A stretch of 17,185 bases of DNA from Acidobacteriota bacterium (GCA_023391155.1 JAEWBM010000073.1:1-17185); one strand, 5' to 3'. Positions 1-7,036 are shown, counted from the first letter of the stretch. Notes: a model not told the origin generated them from the sequence alone. Program-made: numbers and translations.

Positions 1-55
1 GAGCGACGAGGCGGTCGCCGCCGGCCGCGTCCGAGCACACGACGAGGACGATTGA
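1..55 (+). CDS. 3' end of an unidentified gene (partial)
   Basis: Reading from base 2 gives 17 open codons that end SDEAVAAGRVRAHDEDD before TGA at 53-55. Most codons end in G or C, as in the confirmed genes of this window, whereas the other two + frames read as arginine-rich or low-quality peptide. A strong hairpin that works as a terminator on both strands follows 22 nt later, which is what one expects after a gene end. The fragment is too short to name. It could be chance coding-like sequence. Confidence 0.45.
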   Translation, partial: SDEAVAAGRVRAHDEDD

Positions 56-74
56 TCTCACCCACAGGCAAATG

Positions 75-110
75 AAAAGGCCCCCGGTTCGAAAACCGAG
101 GGCCTCTTTT
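75..110. terminator. Bidirectional intrinsic terminator
   Basis: The arms AGGCCCCCGGTT (78-89) and AACCGAGGGCCT (94-105) pair over 12 positions, with one C/A mismatch on + that becomes a T-G wobble on the minus strand. The loop is CGAA, read as TTCG on the minus strand. The stem is followed by CTTTTATTT on + and by TTTTC on -. It lies between the probable gene end at 55 and the RNA-binding protein gene that converges on it, so it probably serves both. Confidence 0.85.
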
Positions 111-127
111 ATTTGGTTAGCCTGAGC

Positions 128-481
128 TTACCAGCGTTTTCCGCCGCCATAGCCGCCACCGCCGCCGTAGCCGCCGCGTCCGCCGCCGCCACCGCCGCCG
201 TAACCGCCGCGTCCACCGCCGCCGCCCCGATTTTCTTTCGGTTTAGCTTCGTTGACCTTAAGCTCGCGTCCGTCGACCTCTTTGCCGTTAAGCTGTTCGA
301 TCGCCTGCTCGCCCTCTTCCTTCGAAGCCATTTCAACAAAGCCGAAACCGCGTGAGCGGCCGGTGTCACGGTCTTCGATGATGTTGGTCGATTCGACTGT
401 GCCGATCTCGCCAAAAAGGTCGTTGAGGTCCTGATTCGTTGTGTTGAAGGAAAGATTTCCTACGTAAAGTTTCATTGTCAT
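128..481 (-). CDS. Glycine-rich RRM RNA-binding protein
   Basis: A 117-residue protein with one RNA recognition motif at residues 3-80. RNP2 is LYVGNL (5-10) and RNP1 is RGFGFVEM (44-51), so the aromatic RNA-stacking residues are present. Residues 85-114 form a Gly/Arg/Tyr tail with two copies of a GRGGYGGGGG-like unit, and the protein ends KRW. This is the layout of bacterial and cyanobacterial Rbp proteins and of plant glycine-rich RNA-binding proteins, which bind single-stranded RNA and are often cold-induced. Cold induction here is inference. Translation may start at 481 (MTMKLYV) or six bases later (MKLYV). A purine-rich AGGCGGGG lies about 17-20 nt upstream, too far to decide. The gene is monocistronic, with a terminator just downstream. 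Confidence 0.93.
   Translation of the reverse strand: MTMKLYVGNLSFNTTNQDLNDLFGEIGTVESTNIIEDRDTGRSRGFGFVEMASKEEGEQAIEQLNGKEVDGRELKVNEAKPKENRGGGGGRGGYGGGGGGGRGGYGGGGGYGGGKRW
134..230. repeat. Degenerate GGN repeat coding the RGG/Tyr tail
   Basis: Within the RNA-binding protein gene the + strand shows runs of CCG/GCC triplets. Two near copies of a roughly 36-bp unit encode the two glycine-arginine-tyrosine blocks. The minus strand is very rich in GG runs. Slippage here would change tail length without shifting the frame. Confidence 0.7.
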
Positions 482-655
482 TTTAATATCTGTTTGCCCC
501 GCCTAACGGAGCGTGTCAAAAGAAGTTCGAATCGGATCTGCTTTGGAGAAAATCTCGGCGGCGAGTTTCGGTTTCGGATGCTCAAAAAACTGCAAGAGCG
601 ACTTCTATAATTAACGGAACCACTCTCTAACTGATCCAAAAACCGTTTTTGAAAA
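482..655. other. Intergenic leader of the RNA-binding protein gene
   Basis: No gene is seen between 482 and the terminator-like hairpin at 656-673, and the rest up to 734 is also non-coding. For the minus-strand RNA-binding gene there is a TTGACA at 514-519 (minus), but no acceptable -10 at the right distance, so I cannot place its promoter. A 15-bp perfect dyad, CAAAAACcGTTTTTG, lies at 637-651. The TATAAT at 606-611 on + faces away from any start and is not called. Confidence 0.5.
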
Positions 656-673
656 GCGCATCACATTGATGCG
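651..673 (-). terminator. Probable terminator of the propeller/beta-lactamase operon
   Basis: On the minus strand, CGCATC-AATGT-GATGCG (673-657) forms a 6-bp stem with a 5-nt loop and is followed by CTTTTC. It lies about 60 nt past the beta-lactamase stop. The stem is short and the T-run is broken by C, so it is weaker than the other terminators in the window. Confidence 0.5.
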
Positions 674-734
674 AGAGATGGATTACTTATCTAGGATGCA
701 GTAAACCCCCGGAAATTGCAATAAAGTTTTGATG

Positions 735-1721
735 TTATTTTTTCGGGGCTGCCCAACGGTCCCAAAAGAGCCTGGCCGATTCGGCGATCGCACGCTCGCG
801 AGTTTCAGTATCGGCCTTTGAATCTCCGACAAAAACAGCGATCAAAAGCATTCGTCCGTCGGGCAAGGTGATGATGCCCGCATCGTTCGTGGCGGCGGTG
901 ATGCCGTCGCGCGTACCCGAAGTGCCGGTCTTGTGCGCCACGTCCGTGCCCGCGGGCAGCAGGCCCTTTAGCCGCTTAGGCCCGGTGGGCGTTCCGCGCA
1001 TTATCTCCAGGAGGTACAGGGCATGCTCCTTCGTGATCGGAGATTCACCCGCCTGAATTTTGTCGGTCGTCGATGCTTCCACGAGCACCTTAAGAAGCTG
1101 TACCGCACCGCGGGGAGTCACCGCGTTCGCATATTGCCTCTCGTCGTCGCGGAAAAACTCTGTATGTGAATAGACCACCTTGATCCCGTCAACGCCGACG
1201 CTGTCGATATATGCCTGCACTCCCTTGGCACCGCCGGCTACTCGCTGAAGGATATCCGCCGCCGAACCGTCGCTTTCGGACATAGCCCAGCGGATCATCT
1301 CGTCGACGGTCATCTTGCCGCCGTCGGGAAACTTTTCCCGAATAGGCGAATGCATTCCGGCCGGTACAAGCTCGTCCTTTGTGAATTCGATCGTTGAATC
1401 CAGCGAAAGCTCGCCGGCCTGCACCCGTTTTAGAACGGCCATCGAGATCGGGAGCTTGACGACGCTCTGCATTGCGAAGGAGTCCGTTTCATTAAGCCCG
1501 GCGTGGCGGGCCTCGTCGCCATAGATCTCTGCGTACACACCCAATTTGCCGCCGGAGGCTGACTCGATCTTTTTTAATGCTTCGGTGACCTCTGCGTCGG
1601 GCGTCGCAGACGCGGTCGGGGTCGCAGTCGAAGTTGCGTTAATGGCAGGCGAACTGCCGCTTTCGACCGGGGCACATGCGGCGACAAAGATGAATAAGGG
1701 CAGAAGAAACGAAATTCTCAT
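735..1721 (-). CDS. Class A beta-lactamase-like serine hydrolase lipoprotein
   Basis: A 328-residue protein. The N-terminus MRISFLLPLFIFVAAC is a lipoprotein signal with lipid-accepting Cys16, followed by a Ser/Thr/Ala/Pro-rich linker to about residue 43. The catalytic domain has the serine-lysine pair S86-V-V-K89, then S150-D-G152 where most class A enzymes have SDN, a candidate omega-loop glutamate E188 in HTEFFRDDERQY, and K264-T-G266. The order and spacing fit the class A (Beta-lactamase2) fold, closer in look to the PER/CfxA-like subclass than to TEM. It should act in the periplasm, anchored to a membrane, and hydrolyse beta-lactams or a peptidoglycan-like substrate; actual resistance is not shown. 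Its ATG overlaps the propeller gene's stop as ATGA, so translation is probably coupled. Confidence 0.85.
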   Translation of the reverse strand: MRISFLLPLFIFVAACAPVESGSSPAINATSTATPTASATPDAEVTEALKKIESASGGKLGVYAEIYGDEARHAGLNETDSFAMQSVVKLPISMAVLKRVQAGELSLDSTIEFTKDELVPAGMHSPIREKFPDGGKMTVDEMIRWAMSESDGSAADILQRVAGGAKGVQAYIDSVGVDGIKVVYSHTEFFRDDERQYANAVTPRGAVQLLKVLVEASTTDKIQAGESPITKEHALYLLEIMRGTPTGPKRLKGLLPAGTDVAHKTGTSGTRDGITAATNDAGIITLPDGRMLLIAVFVGDSKADTETRERAIAESARLFWDRWAAPKK

Positions 1722-2728
1722 TGCGATCTTAATAGCGTGCCGTTTATACCGGCGTCAAAAGTAAATGCCGAGTCACCCGTGGCAACGACCAATTCCCCCT
1801 TTGCGGTAAAGCAGAGGCCCACAATGCTGTTCCCGGCAACGAACTGTTCTATTTCGAGTTCCGGCGAAATGCGAACGACGCCATGGCGGCCCCGGTAACA
1901 GGCTGCGAGATAGAGATTGCCGCCGATGTCGAACGCCAGCCCCTGCGGACGCCCAAAGCCGCGAACATAGGTTTCGACCCCGCCTTCCATATCGACCGCA
2001 TAGACCGCGTCGTAGCTCGCCAGCCCGGGAGCCGTCACGTAAAGCCGGCCGTCGGGCCCGAAGGCAATGTGATAAGCAGCTACGGAGGGCTCAAGTTCCG
2101 CAAACTTTTCGGCACGGCCAACGGCGGGCACCCGGTACAGAGAGCCCGAGCGGTCGCCTACATAAAGCGTTCCTTCGCTGTCAAAGGCGATGCCCGTCGC
2201 GATGCCGAGGCCGGTTACATATGGAATGGCCTCCTCGCCGCGTTCTATGGTGTAAACTTCCCCGGCCGCACGGTTCGATACGAACATCTCGCCCCGCGGA
2301 GAAAATGCTATTCCGGTTGGGTTCATCACCTCAACCGGCAACTCGTCAATATAACCATCAGTCTCGATCCGGTAAATAGTATTTGGCAGCTGTATCCCCC
2401 GCGAACCCGAACGGGTGAGCACGACCGAACCGTCTGCCGGGTCCACGGCGGGGTTCGCAACGATGTGCATTGCGTCAGCGATGCGGTTACCTATGAGCAG
2501 GCTTCCCGCTCCGGTCTGTCCCTCGACCTGCACCTCCGCTCGCCCCGAAACATCGTCCGGAACCTCGGCCAACACTCGCTTTGATGATGCAGCGATCACC
2601 CGCGCCGGATTGCCGCCGATCAAACATTCTGGACGCGTCACCGCTCCCGAGCCGGATCCGGTTAGGATCTCGATCTCAGCCCCGGGGATCGCCAGGCGGG
2701 GTAAAATATTCAACGAATTCTCTGCCAT
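1718..2728 (-). CDS. IPT/TIG domain plus NHL/SMP-30-like beta-propeller protein
   Basis: A 336-residue protein. Residues 11-80 resemble an IPT/TIG immunoglobulin-like domain, with the pattern GSGSGAV...CLIGGNPARV...VLAEVPDDVSGRAEVQVEG. From about 90 on, blade-like repeats follow the pattern GIAF-x-x-x-G-x-hy-V/Y-x(n)-V: 135-161, 175-200, 217-245, 260-287 and 301-325. These are typical of NHL or SMP-30/gluconolactonase propellers. No enzyme function can be assigned. No signal peptide is visible, and an in-frame TAG 39 nt upstream with no other start codon between fixes the start at 2728. The lack of an export signal is odd beside a lipoprotein partner. Its last four bases overlap the beta-lactamase start. 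Confidence 0.8.
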   Translation of the reverse strand: MAENSLNILPRLAIPGAEIEILTGSGSGAVTRPECLIGGNPARVIAASSKRVLAEVPDDVSGRAEVQVEGQTGAGSLLIGNRIADAMHIVANPAVDPADGSVVLTRSGSRGIQLPNTIYRIETDGYIDELPVEVMNPTGIAFSPRGEMFVSNRAAGEVYTIERGEEAIPYVTGLGIATGIAFDSEGTLYVGDRSGSLYRVPAVGRAEKFAELEPSVAAYHIAFGPDGRLYVTAPGLASYDAVYAVDMEGGVETYVRGFGRPQGLAFDIGGNLYLAACYRGRHGVVRISPELEIEQFVAGNSIVGLCFTAKGELVVATGDSAFTFDAGINGTLLRSQ

Positions 2729-2797
2729 GTCTTCGCATTCGAGTTTACGCCCGAGACGGGCGGCTGTCTAATAACGCCGGATTCAGGCAGAAAATGA

Positions 2798-2826
2798 TTG
2801 ACGAGGCGGCCGGTTAAAGGTTAAAC
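2798..2826 (+). promoter_or_regulatory. Weak candidate promoter for pilT
   Basis: TTGACG (2798-2803) is separated by 17 nt from TTAAAC (2821-2826). The -35 is good but the -10 matches the consensus at only three positions. It sits about 60 nt before the pilT start and overlaps the left arm of the inverted repeat at 2811-2859. Confidence 0.3.
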
Positions 2827-2859
2827 TTCTTTTGCATCGGTTTAACGTTAGTTAAGCCG
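2811..2859. repeat. Imperfect nested inverted repeat upstream of pilT
   Basis: An inner perfect pair GTTAAAC (2820-2826) / GTTTAAC (2840-2846) is nested in outer arms CGGTTAA (2811-2817) / TTAAGCCG (2852-2859). All half-sites carry GTTAA. It may be a regulator-binding site for the divergent pilT and propeller genes, or a leader hairpin. Confidence 0.4.
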
Positions 2860-2887
2860 CCTCACTTCTCGAGACCCATACCCGGTA

Positions 2888-4084
2888 ATGATCGGCTACG
2901 GCCGTTCCAACGTTCTAAATTCCCGTCTTATGCTTAATCGAATCGACGATCTTCTGCGCATGGCAATGAGTTTTGGTGCATCAGACCTGCATCTGCGTGC
3001 CGGAGCGATCCCCGTGATAAGGGTCAACGGCGAACTCCGCCCGCTCTCCGGCGCGATGAAACTCACTCAGGAAGAGACGCTCGAGATGGCGTTCTCGATG
3101 ATGTCGAACCGACAGAAGCAGCATTTTCGTGATGTATTTGAGGTAGATATCGGCTACGGGGTTTCGGGCCTCGGGCGATTCCGCGTAAATATTTTTCAGC
3201 AGCGCAACTCGATCGGCATCGTCGCCCGTGTCATTTCAGACACAGTAAAGACGTTTTCAGAACTCGGCCTCCCGCCGATCTTAAACACGATATCCGACGA
3301 GATGCGGGGGCTCATCCTCGTCACCGGAACGACGGGTTCAGGTAAATCGACAACGCTTTCCGCGGTGGTCGATCACATTAACGAAAAGCGTAATTGCCAT
3401 ATCGTCACGATCGAGGACCCGATCGAGTTTCTTCATAAAGATAAGTCTTCATTCATCACCCAGCGGGAGGTCGATGTCGATACCCGCTCATTTGCGGAAG
3501 CTCTCCGCGGCAGTCTGCGACAGGATCCGGATGTGATCCTCGTCGGCGAAATGCGTGACCTTGAGACGATCGAGACGGCGCTGGTAGCTGCCGAAACAGG
3601 CCACCTGGTGCTGTCTACGCTTCACACGCTGGATGCACAAGAGACCTTGACGCGTATTATCACGGCGTTCCCGCCTTATCAGCAAAAGGCGATCCGGCTG
3701 CAGCTTGCGGGGCTGCTGAAAGCGGTCGTTTCGCAGCGGCTGATGAAATCCGCCGGCGGCGACACCCGTGTTCCTGCGGTCGAAGTTCTGATCTCAACGC
3801 CGCTTATCCGCGATTACATTCTGCATGAGGAAAAGACGGCATCGATACGCGACGCGATCTCGGCCGGTACTTCGCAGTATGGTATGCAGACCTTTGACCA
3901 GTCGCTTTTCTACTTGTATTCGGCCGGGATGATCACCCTGGAAGAGGCACTTCGCGGATCGACAAATCCGGACGAGTTCCGTCTGCGGCTCGCGGGCATC
4001 CAGAATACTTCTGCGATGGCGAAGGAAGAGATGGAAAAGAACAGCGGGGTTGGCAGCATCAGCGATCTGATCGTCAGAAACTGA
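2888..4084 (+). CDS. pilT: Type IV pilus retraction ATPase PilT
   Basis: A 398-residue secretion ATPase that powers depolymerisation of type IV pili (twitching motility, DNA uptake) at the inner-membrane base of the machine. Seen: a PAS-like N-terminal domain beginning DDLLRMAMSFGASDLHLRAG; Walker A GTTGSGKST (147-155); Asp box TIEDPIE (174-180); Walker B DVILVGEMRD (215-224) with catalytic Glu221; His box TGHLVLSTLHT (237-247). The C-terminal region keeps the PilT layout (SIRDAISAG...QTFDQSL), though the usual AIRNLIRE motif is degenerate, so a PilU-like role is possible. Length is slightly above the usual 345-385. The start is uncertain: ATG at 2888 and ATG at 2930 (MLNRIDDL) both lack a clear Shine-Dalgarno, and the later one matches where the family usually begins. 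No other pilus gene lies nearby. Confidence 0.93.
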   Translation: MIGYGRSNVLNSRLMLNRIDDLLRMAMSFGASDLHLRAGAIPVIRVNGELRPLSGAMKLTQEETLEMAFSMMSNRQKQHFRDVFEVDIGYGVSGLGRFRVNIFQQRNSIGIVARVISDTVKTFSELGLPPILNTISDEMRGLILVTGTTGSGKSTTLSAVVDHINEKRNCHIVTIEDPIEFLHKDKSSFITQREVDVDTRSFAEALRGSLRQDPDVILVGEMRDLETIETALVAAETGHLVLSTLHTLDAQETLTRIITAFPPYQQKAIRLQLAGLLKAVVSQRLMKSAGGDTRVPAVEVLISTPLIRDYILHEEKTASIRDAISAGTSQYGMQTFDQSLFYLYSAGMITLEEALRGSTNPDEFRLRLAGIQNTSAMAKEEMEKNSGVGSISDLIVRN

Positions 4085-4096
4085 TCTGCCCCGCCA

Positions 4097-4152
4097 CCGG
4101 AAACCGGAAGCGCCCGCACGGCTATTGCCGCCGCGGGCGTTGCCATTGGCAA
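4097..4152 (+). terminator. GC-rich hairpin cluster after pilT (possible terminator)
   Basis: The central stem pairs 4109-4117 (AGCGCCCGC) with 4133-4141 (GCGGGCGTT), nine pairs with one wobble. A smaller dyad stands on each side: CCGGaaaCCGG (4097-4107) and TTGCCattGGCAA (4140-4152). No T-run follows, so it is not a standard intrinsic terminator; it could mark a Rho-dependent end or protect the 3' end of the mRNA. Confidence 0.4.
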
Positions 4153-4458
4153 AGTATCGAGCCGACAGGAGCGGGCCGTTATCGCAAGTGGCCGATTATC
4201 TTAGGCGAAGTCTTGACATAAAAGCACTTTGACGTGTAACTTTTAGGTTTATCCGGTCGAGTGAACAGGTTGTTGAATACAATAACAAAAACGTATTTGC
4301 GCGAGGCAACAATTTAGTTGCTTCAGGATTGATCCTTAGCGACTTTCTCGCCTCCCTGTAACCCCATCCGGCACGAAAGAAGATCGAACGAAACGGCCTG
4401 GAAAACGGCCGACGATAGATATTGAACAAAACTAAAAAGGAAGACGACGCACATTTAA
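4153..4458 (+). promoter_or_regulatory. Long upstream region of rpsA with candidate promoters
   Basis: About 300 nt without a gene. A perfect -35 TTGACA (4213-4218) is followed 17-18 nt later only by a poor -10 (TAACTT at 4237). A second TTGACG sits at 4229-4234, and a good -10-like TACAAT lies at 4278-4283 without a good -35. A small stem-loop, CGGCC (4394-4398) / GGCCG (4407-4411), lies 48 nt before the start. AAAAGGAAG (4435-4443) is the only Shine-Dalgarno-like stretch, and its AGGAA core ends 16 nt before the ATG, further than usual. Leader control of S1 by its own product is known in E. coli; here it is only a possibility. Confidence 0.4.
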
Positions 4459-6645
4459 ATGGCAATTGAGGTTAACAACGAGACTGAAGAGACGAAAACC
4501 GGCGAAACTTCAGCTCCTAAAACAGACAAACAAGACGCGGCCGCTCAAAAACCGGTTCAGGCCGCGGAGGCAGTTTCGGAAAATTCGGGCGAGATCGATT
4601 TTGCATCGATCCTCGAGCAATTCGAGCAGGAACAGGTGGTCTATCATCCCGGCGAACTTGTCGAAGGCAAGGTCGTAGGGGTTTCGGACCATGGAGCTCT
4701 GGTCGATTTCGGCTATAAGAGCGAAGGCATAATCCCGAGTGATGAGTTCCCGGAAGGGGTCGAGAACTCGGTAAAGGTGGGCGACCAGGTGGAAGCTATC
4801 ATTAAGAGCATCCACACCGGCGACGCGCCGCCGATGCTCTCGCGTTCCGACGCTGTGTCGCGCAAGGTCTGGAATGACCTCGAAGAGGCTTTTAATAATG
4901 ACGCTGCGGTCGTCGGCAAGATCGTCGACAAGACCAAGGGCGGCCTGAAGGTCGACCTGAACGGCGTCGAGGCGTTTTTACCCGGATCGCAGATCGATTC
5001 GCGTCCTATCCGCGGGCTCGATTCTTACATCGGGCAGGACATCGAGGCGAAGATCATCAAGTTTAGCCGCCGGCGCAACAACATTGTGCTGTCGCGCAAG
5101 GTGATCACCGATGTCGAGATCAATAAGCTTAAATCCGAAACGCTGGATAAGATCGACGTCGGACACGTTGTCGAGGGCGTGGTCAAGAACCTGACCGAGT
5201 ACGGAGCCTTCGTTGACATCGGCGGCATCGACGGGCTGCTGCACGTGACCGATATGTCATGGGGCCGCATACAGAACCCGAGCGATATGTTCAAGCCCGG
5301 CGACAATGTGCAGGTCAAGATCCTCAAGCTCGACCGCGAAAAGGAGAAGATCTCGCTGGGCTACAAACAGCTTCAGCCCGACCCCTGGTCAACGGTGGTC
5401 GAGGTTTATGAGGTAAATTCGCGGGTCAAGGGCAAGGTCTCGTCGGTTACTGAATACGGCATCTTTGTCGAACTCGAACCCGGTGTTGAGGGCCTGGTGC
5501 ACGTTTCCGAGATCTCTTGGTCAAAGCGTTCGGCAAGCCCGAAACGGCAGTTCCACCGCGGCGAAGAGGTCGAGGTACAGGTGCTTGGCGTCGATACCGA
5601 AGAAAAGCGTATCAGCCTTGGAATGAAGCAGCTTCAGGAAAACCCGTGGGAGACGGTTGCGAACCGCTTCCCTGTTGGGTCGAAGATCCGCGGCAAGGTG
5701 CGCAACATCACCGACTTCGGTGCTTTCGTCGAGATCGAAGACGGCATCGACGGTTTGGTACACGTTTCGGACATCACCTGGGCCAAGAAGCTCAAGCACC
5801 CGAAGGAGCTTTTGAAGAAGGACCAGGAGGTCGAGGCGATCATCACGCATATCGACACGGCCGGACAGCGGCTCTCGCTGTCGATGAAGGACCTGACGCC
5901 AAGTGCGTGGGAGGGCTTCGTCGCCACCCACAAGCCGGGCGACACGGTTCGCGGCAAGGTCTCGCGGTTCACGAGCTTCGGCGTTTTTGTCGAGTTGGGT
6001 GAAGGCCTGGAAGGGCTTTGCCACATTTCGGAGCTTGCCGAGGAGCGTGTTGAAAAACCCGAGGATGTCGTTCAGATCGGCCAGGAACTCGATTTCAAGA
6101 TCCTGCGAATCGAGAACGAGGACCAAAAGATCGGCCTTTCATTCCGTGCGGTCGGCAAGGACGACGAACCGATCCTCGACGCTCGCCAATACTCAAGCGT
6201 GGCAAAGGGCGGCATGGCATCGCTCGGCGAGTTGGCGAACTTAAAGTTCGGCAGCAGCGAGGAAGAGCCTCCTAAGGAAGAGTCGAACAAAGAGAAGAAG
6301 CGGGCGAAGAAAGAGGCGGCAGCTGCCGCCGAGGAATCCGAAACGGTTTCCGAGACCGCCGAGGCCCCTCAAGCTGAGACGGCGGCGGAACCTGCCGCAG
6401 AGGAGCCCGCTCCGGTCGAAACCGCTGAAGAGGCTGCATCCGAGGCCGAAACGGCCGCTGCGGAAACCACCGAAGAGGCGCCTGCGGCTGAGACCGGCGA
6501 GACCGCTGAAGGTGAGAGTAAAGAAGTAACTGAAGCGGCGGCCGAGACCACCGAAGCCGCCGAAACTGCTACGTCGGAAACCGAGACTGCCGAAACCGAT
6601 TCGGAAGAGGCAGCCAAAGAGGAATCCGATAAAACTGCGGCGTAA
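4459..6645 (+). CDS. rpsA: 30S ribosomal protein S1, six S1 domains with long acidic tail
   Basis: A 728-residue protein that binds single-stranded mRNA and brings it to the 30S subunit. Six S1/OB repeats are visible at about 65-130, 148-213, 234-303, 319-389, 405-476 and 491-563. The last four have the standard G-x-V-x(6)-G-x-F-V-x(6)-GL-x-H-x-S pattern, and the first two are divergent, as in S1 domains that dock on the ribosome. An acidic, low-complexity stretch of about 60 residues precedes domain 1. Residues 600-728 are an Ala/Glu/Thr-rich tail with a short basic patch (KEKKRAKKE near 612-620). E. coli S1 is 557 residues, so the tail accounts for most of the excess. An HU/IHF gene follows after 44 nt, the same neighbour as in enterobacteria. 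Confidence 0.97.
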   Translation: MAIEVNNETEETKTGETSAPKTDKQDAAAQKPVQAAEAVSENSGEIDFASILEQFEQEQVVYHPGELVEGKVVGVSDHGALVDFGYKSEGIIPSDEFPEGVENSVKVGDQVEAIIKSIHTGDAPPMLSRSDAVSRKVWNDLEEAFNNDAAVVGKIVDKTKGGLKVDLNGVEAFLPGSQIDSRPIRGLDSYIGQDIEAKIIKFSRRRNNIVLSRKVITDVEINKLKSETLDKIDVGHVVEGVVKNLTEYGAFVDIGGIDGLLHVTDMSWGRIQNPSDMFKPGDNVQVKILKLDREKEKISLGYKQLQPDPWSTVVEVYEVNSRVKGKVSSVTEYGIFVELEPGVEGLVHVSEISWSKRSASPKRQFHRGEEVEVQVLGVDTEEKRISLGMKQLQENPWETVANRFPVGSKIRGKVRNITDFGAFVEIEDGIDGLVHVSDITWAKKLKHPKELLKKDQEVEAIITHIDTAGQRLSLSMKDLTPSAWEGFVATHKPGDTVRGKVSRFTSFGVFVELGEGLEGLCHISELAEERVEKPEDVVQIGQELDFKILRIENEDQKIGLSFRAVGKDDEPILDARQYSSVAKGGMASLGELANLKFGSSEEEPPKEESNKEKKRAKKEAAAAAEESETVSETAEAPQAETAAEPAAEEPAPVETAEEAASEAETAAAETTEEAPAAETGETAEGESKEVTEAAAETTEAAETATSETETAETDSEEAAKEESDKTAA

Positions 6646-6662
6646 CACCCGTGCGGGTTGTT
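6644..6662 (+). other. Small hairpin in the rpsA-HU spacer
   Basis: AACA-CCCG (6644-6651) can pair with CGGG-T-TGTT (6654-6662), leaving a TG loop and one bulged T. It overlaps the rpsA stop and has no T-run. It could be an attenuating or processing structure between two genes expressed at different levels, but it is weak. Confidence 0.3.
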
Positions 6663-6677
6663 CGCCTTTCTTGAGTC

Positions 6678-6684
6678 GGGAGAA
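6678..6684 (+). promoter_or_regulatory. Shine-Dalgarno of the HU/IHF gene
   Basis: GGGAGAA ends 5 nt before the ATG at 6690. It supports this start and separate initiation from rpsA. Confidence 0.65.
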
Positions 6685-6689
6685 TTGAA

Positions 6690-6965
6690 ATGACGAAAGC
6701 TGATCTGGTCGAACGCGTTGCCGAAGAGGCTGAAATGACCAAAAAGGATGCCGAACAGCTGGTCGAGATCGTTCTCGACAGCATAATCGACACCTTAAAT
6801 GCGGGTGAGAAAATTGAGTTGAGAGGGTTTGGCAGCTTTCGCGTGCGGGAACGCAACTCGCGAAAGGGCCGCAATCCGAAGACAGGTGCGGCCGTCGACA
6901 TTCCCGCGAAGCGGGTGGCCTATTTCAAGCCCGGTAAAGAACTGAAAGAGCTGATCAACTCGTAG
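6690..6965 (+). CDS. HU/IHF-family DNA-bending protein
   Basis: A 91-residue nucleoid protein of the usual length. Seen: N-terminal helices (MTKADLVERVAEEA...), the signature ELRGFGSFRVRERN (43-56), the beta-arm with RNPKTG (61-66) whose Pro63 intercalates between base pairs in this family, and C-terminal FKPGKELKELIN. It dimerises and bends DNA. The K-G-R-N-P form and the place after rpsA recall IHF beta (ihfB), but HU and IHF cannot be separated safely from sequence alone and no alpha partner is in the window. It is probably co-transcribed with rpsA and ends at a strong terminator. Confidence 0.92.
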   Translation: MTKADLVERVAEEAEMTKKDAEQLVEIVLDSIIDTLNAGEKIELRGFGSFRVRERNSRKGRNPKTGAAVDIPAKRVAYFKPGKELKELINS

Positions 6966-6973
6966 ACCTAACT

Positions 6974-7020
6974 TTTATAGTATAAAGGCCGCAGACGCCC
7001 CGGGGTGCCTGCGGCTTTTT
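6974..7020. terminator. Strong bidirectional terminator between HU/IHF and pgpH-like genes
   Basis: GCCGCAG (6988-6994) pairs with CTGCGGC (7009-7015), with further pairing inside past one mismatch, followed by TTTTT on +. On the minus strand it is followed by CTTTATA. A perfect 13-bp dyad TTTATAgTATAAA (6974-6986) abuts it. The genes on either side converge here. Confidence 0.9.
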
Positions 7021-7036
7021 CTCATCTTAGATCGTA

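Noticed and set aside
113..355. Alanine-rich + strand frame opposite the RNA-binding protein
   Set aside because: It is the complement of the GGN repeat and the RRM coding sequence; it has no start context and crosses the known gene.
606..611. Perfect TATAAT on the + strand
   Set aside because: No -35 at the right distance and no + strand gene follows before the converging minus-strand beta-lactamase gene.
1883..2584. A 233-codon open frame on the + strand
   Set aside because: It lies wholly inside the TIG/NHL gene on the other strand, and its translation shows no domain pattern, while the minus strand gives clear propeller repeats.
5521..6126. A 201-codon minus-strand frame within rpsA
   Set aside because: It is antisense to well-conserved S1 domains and has no motif of its own.
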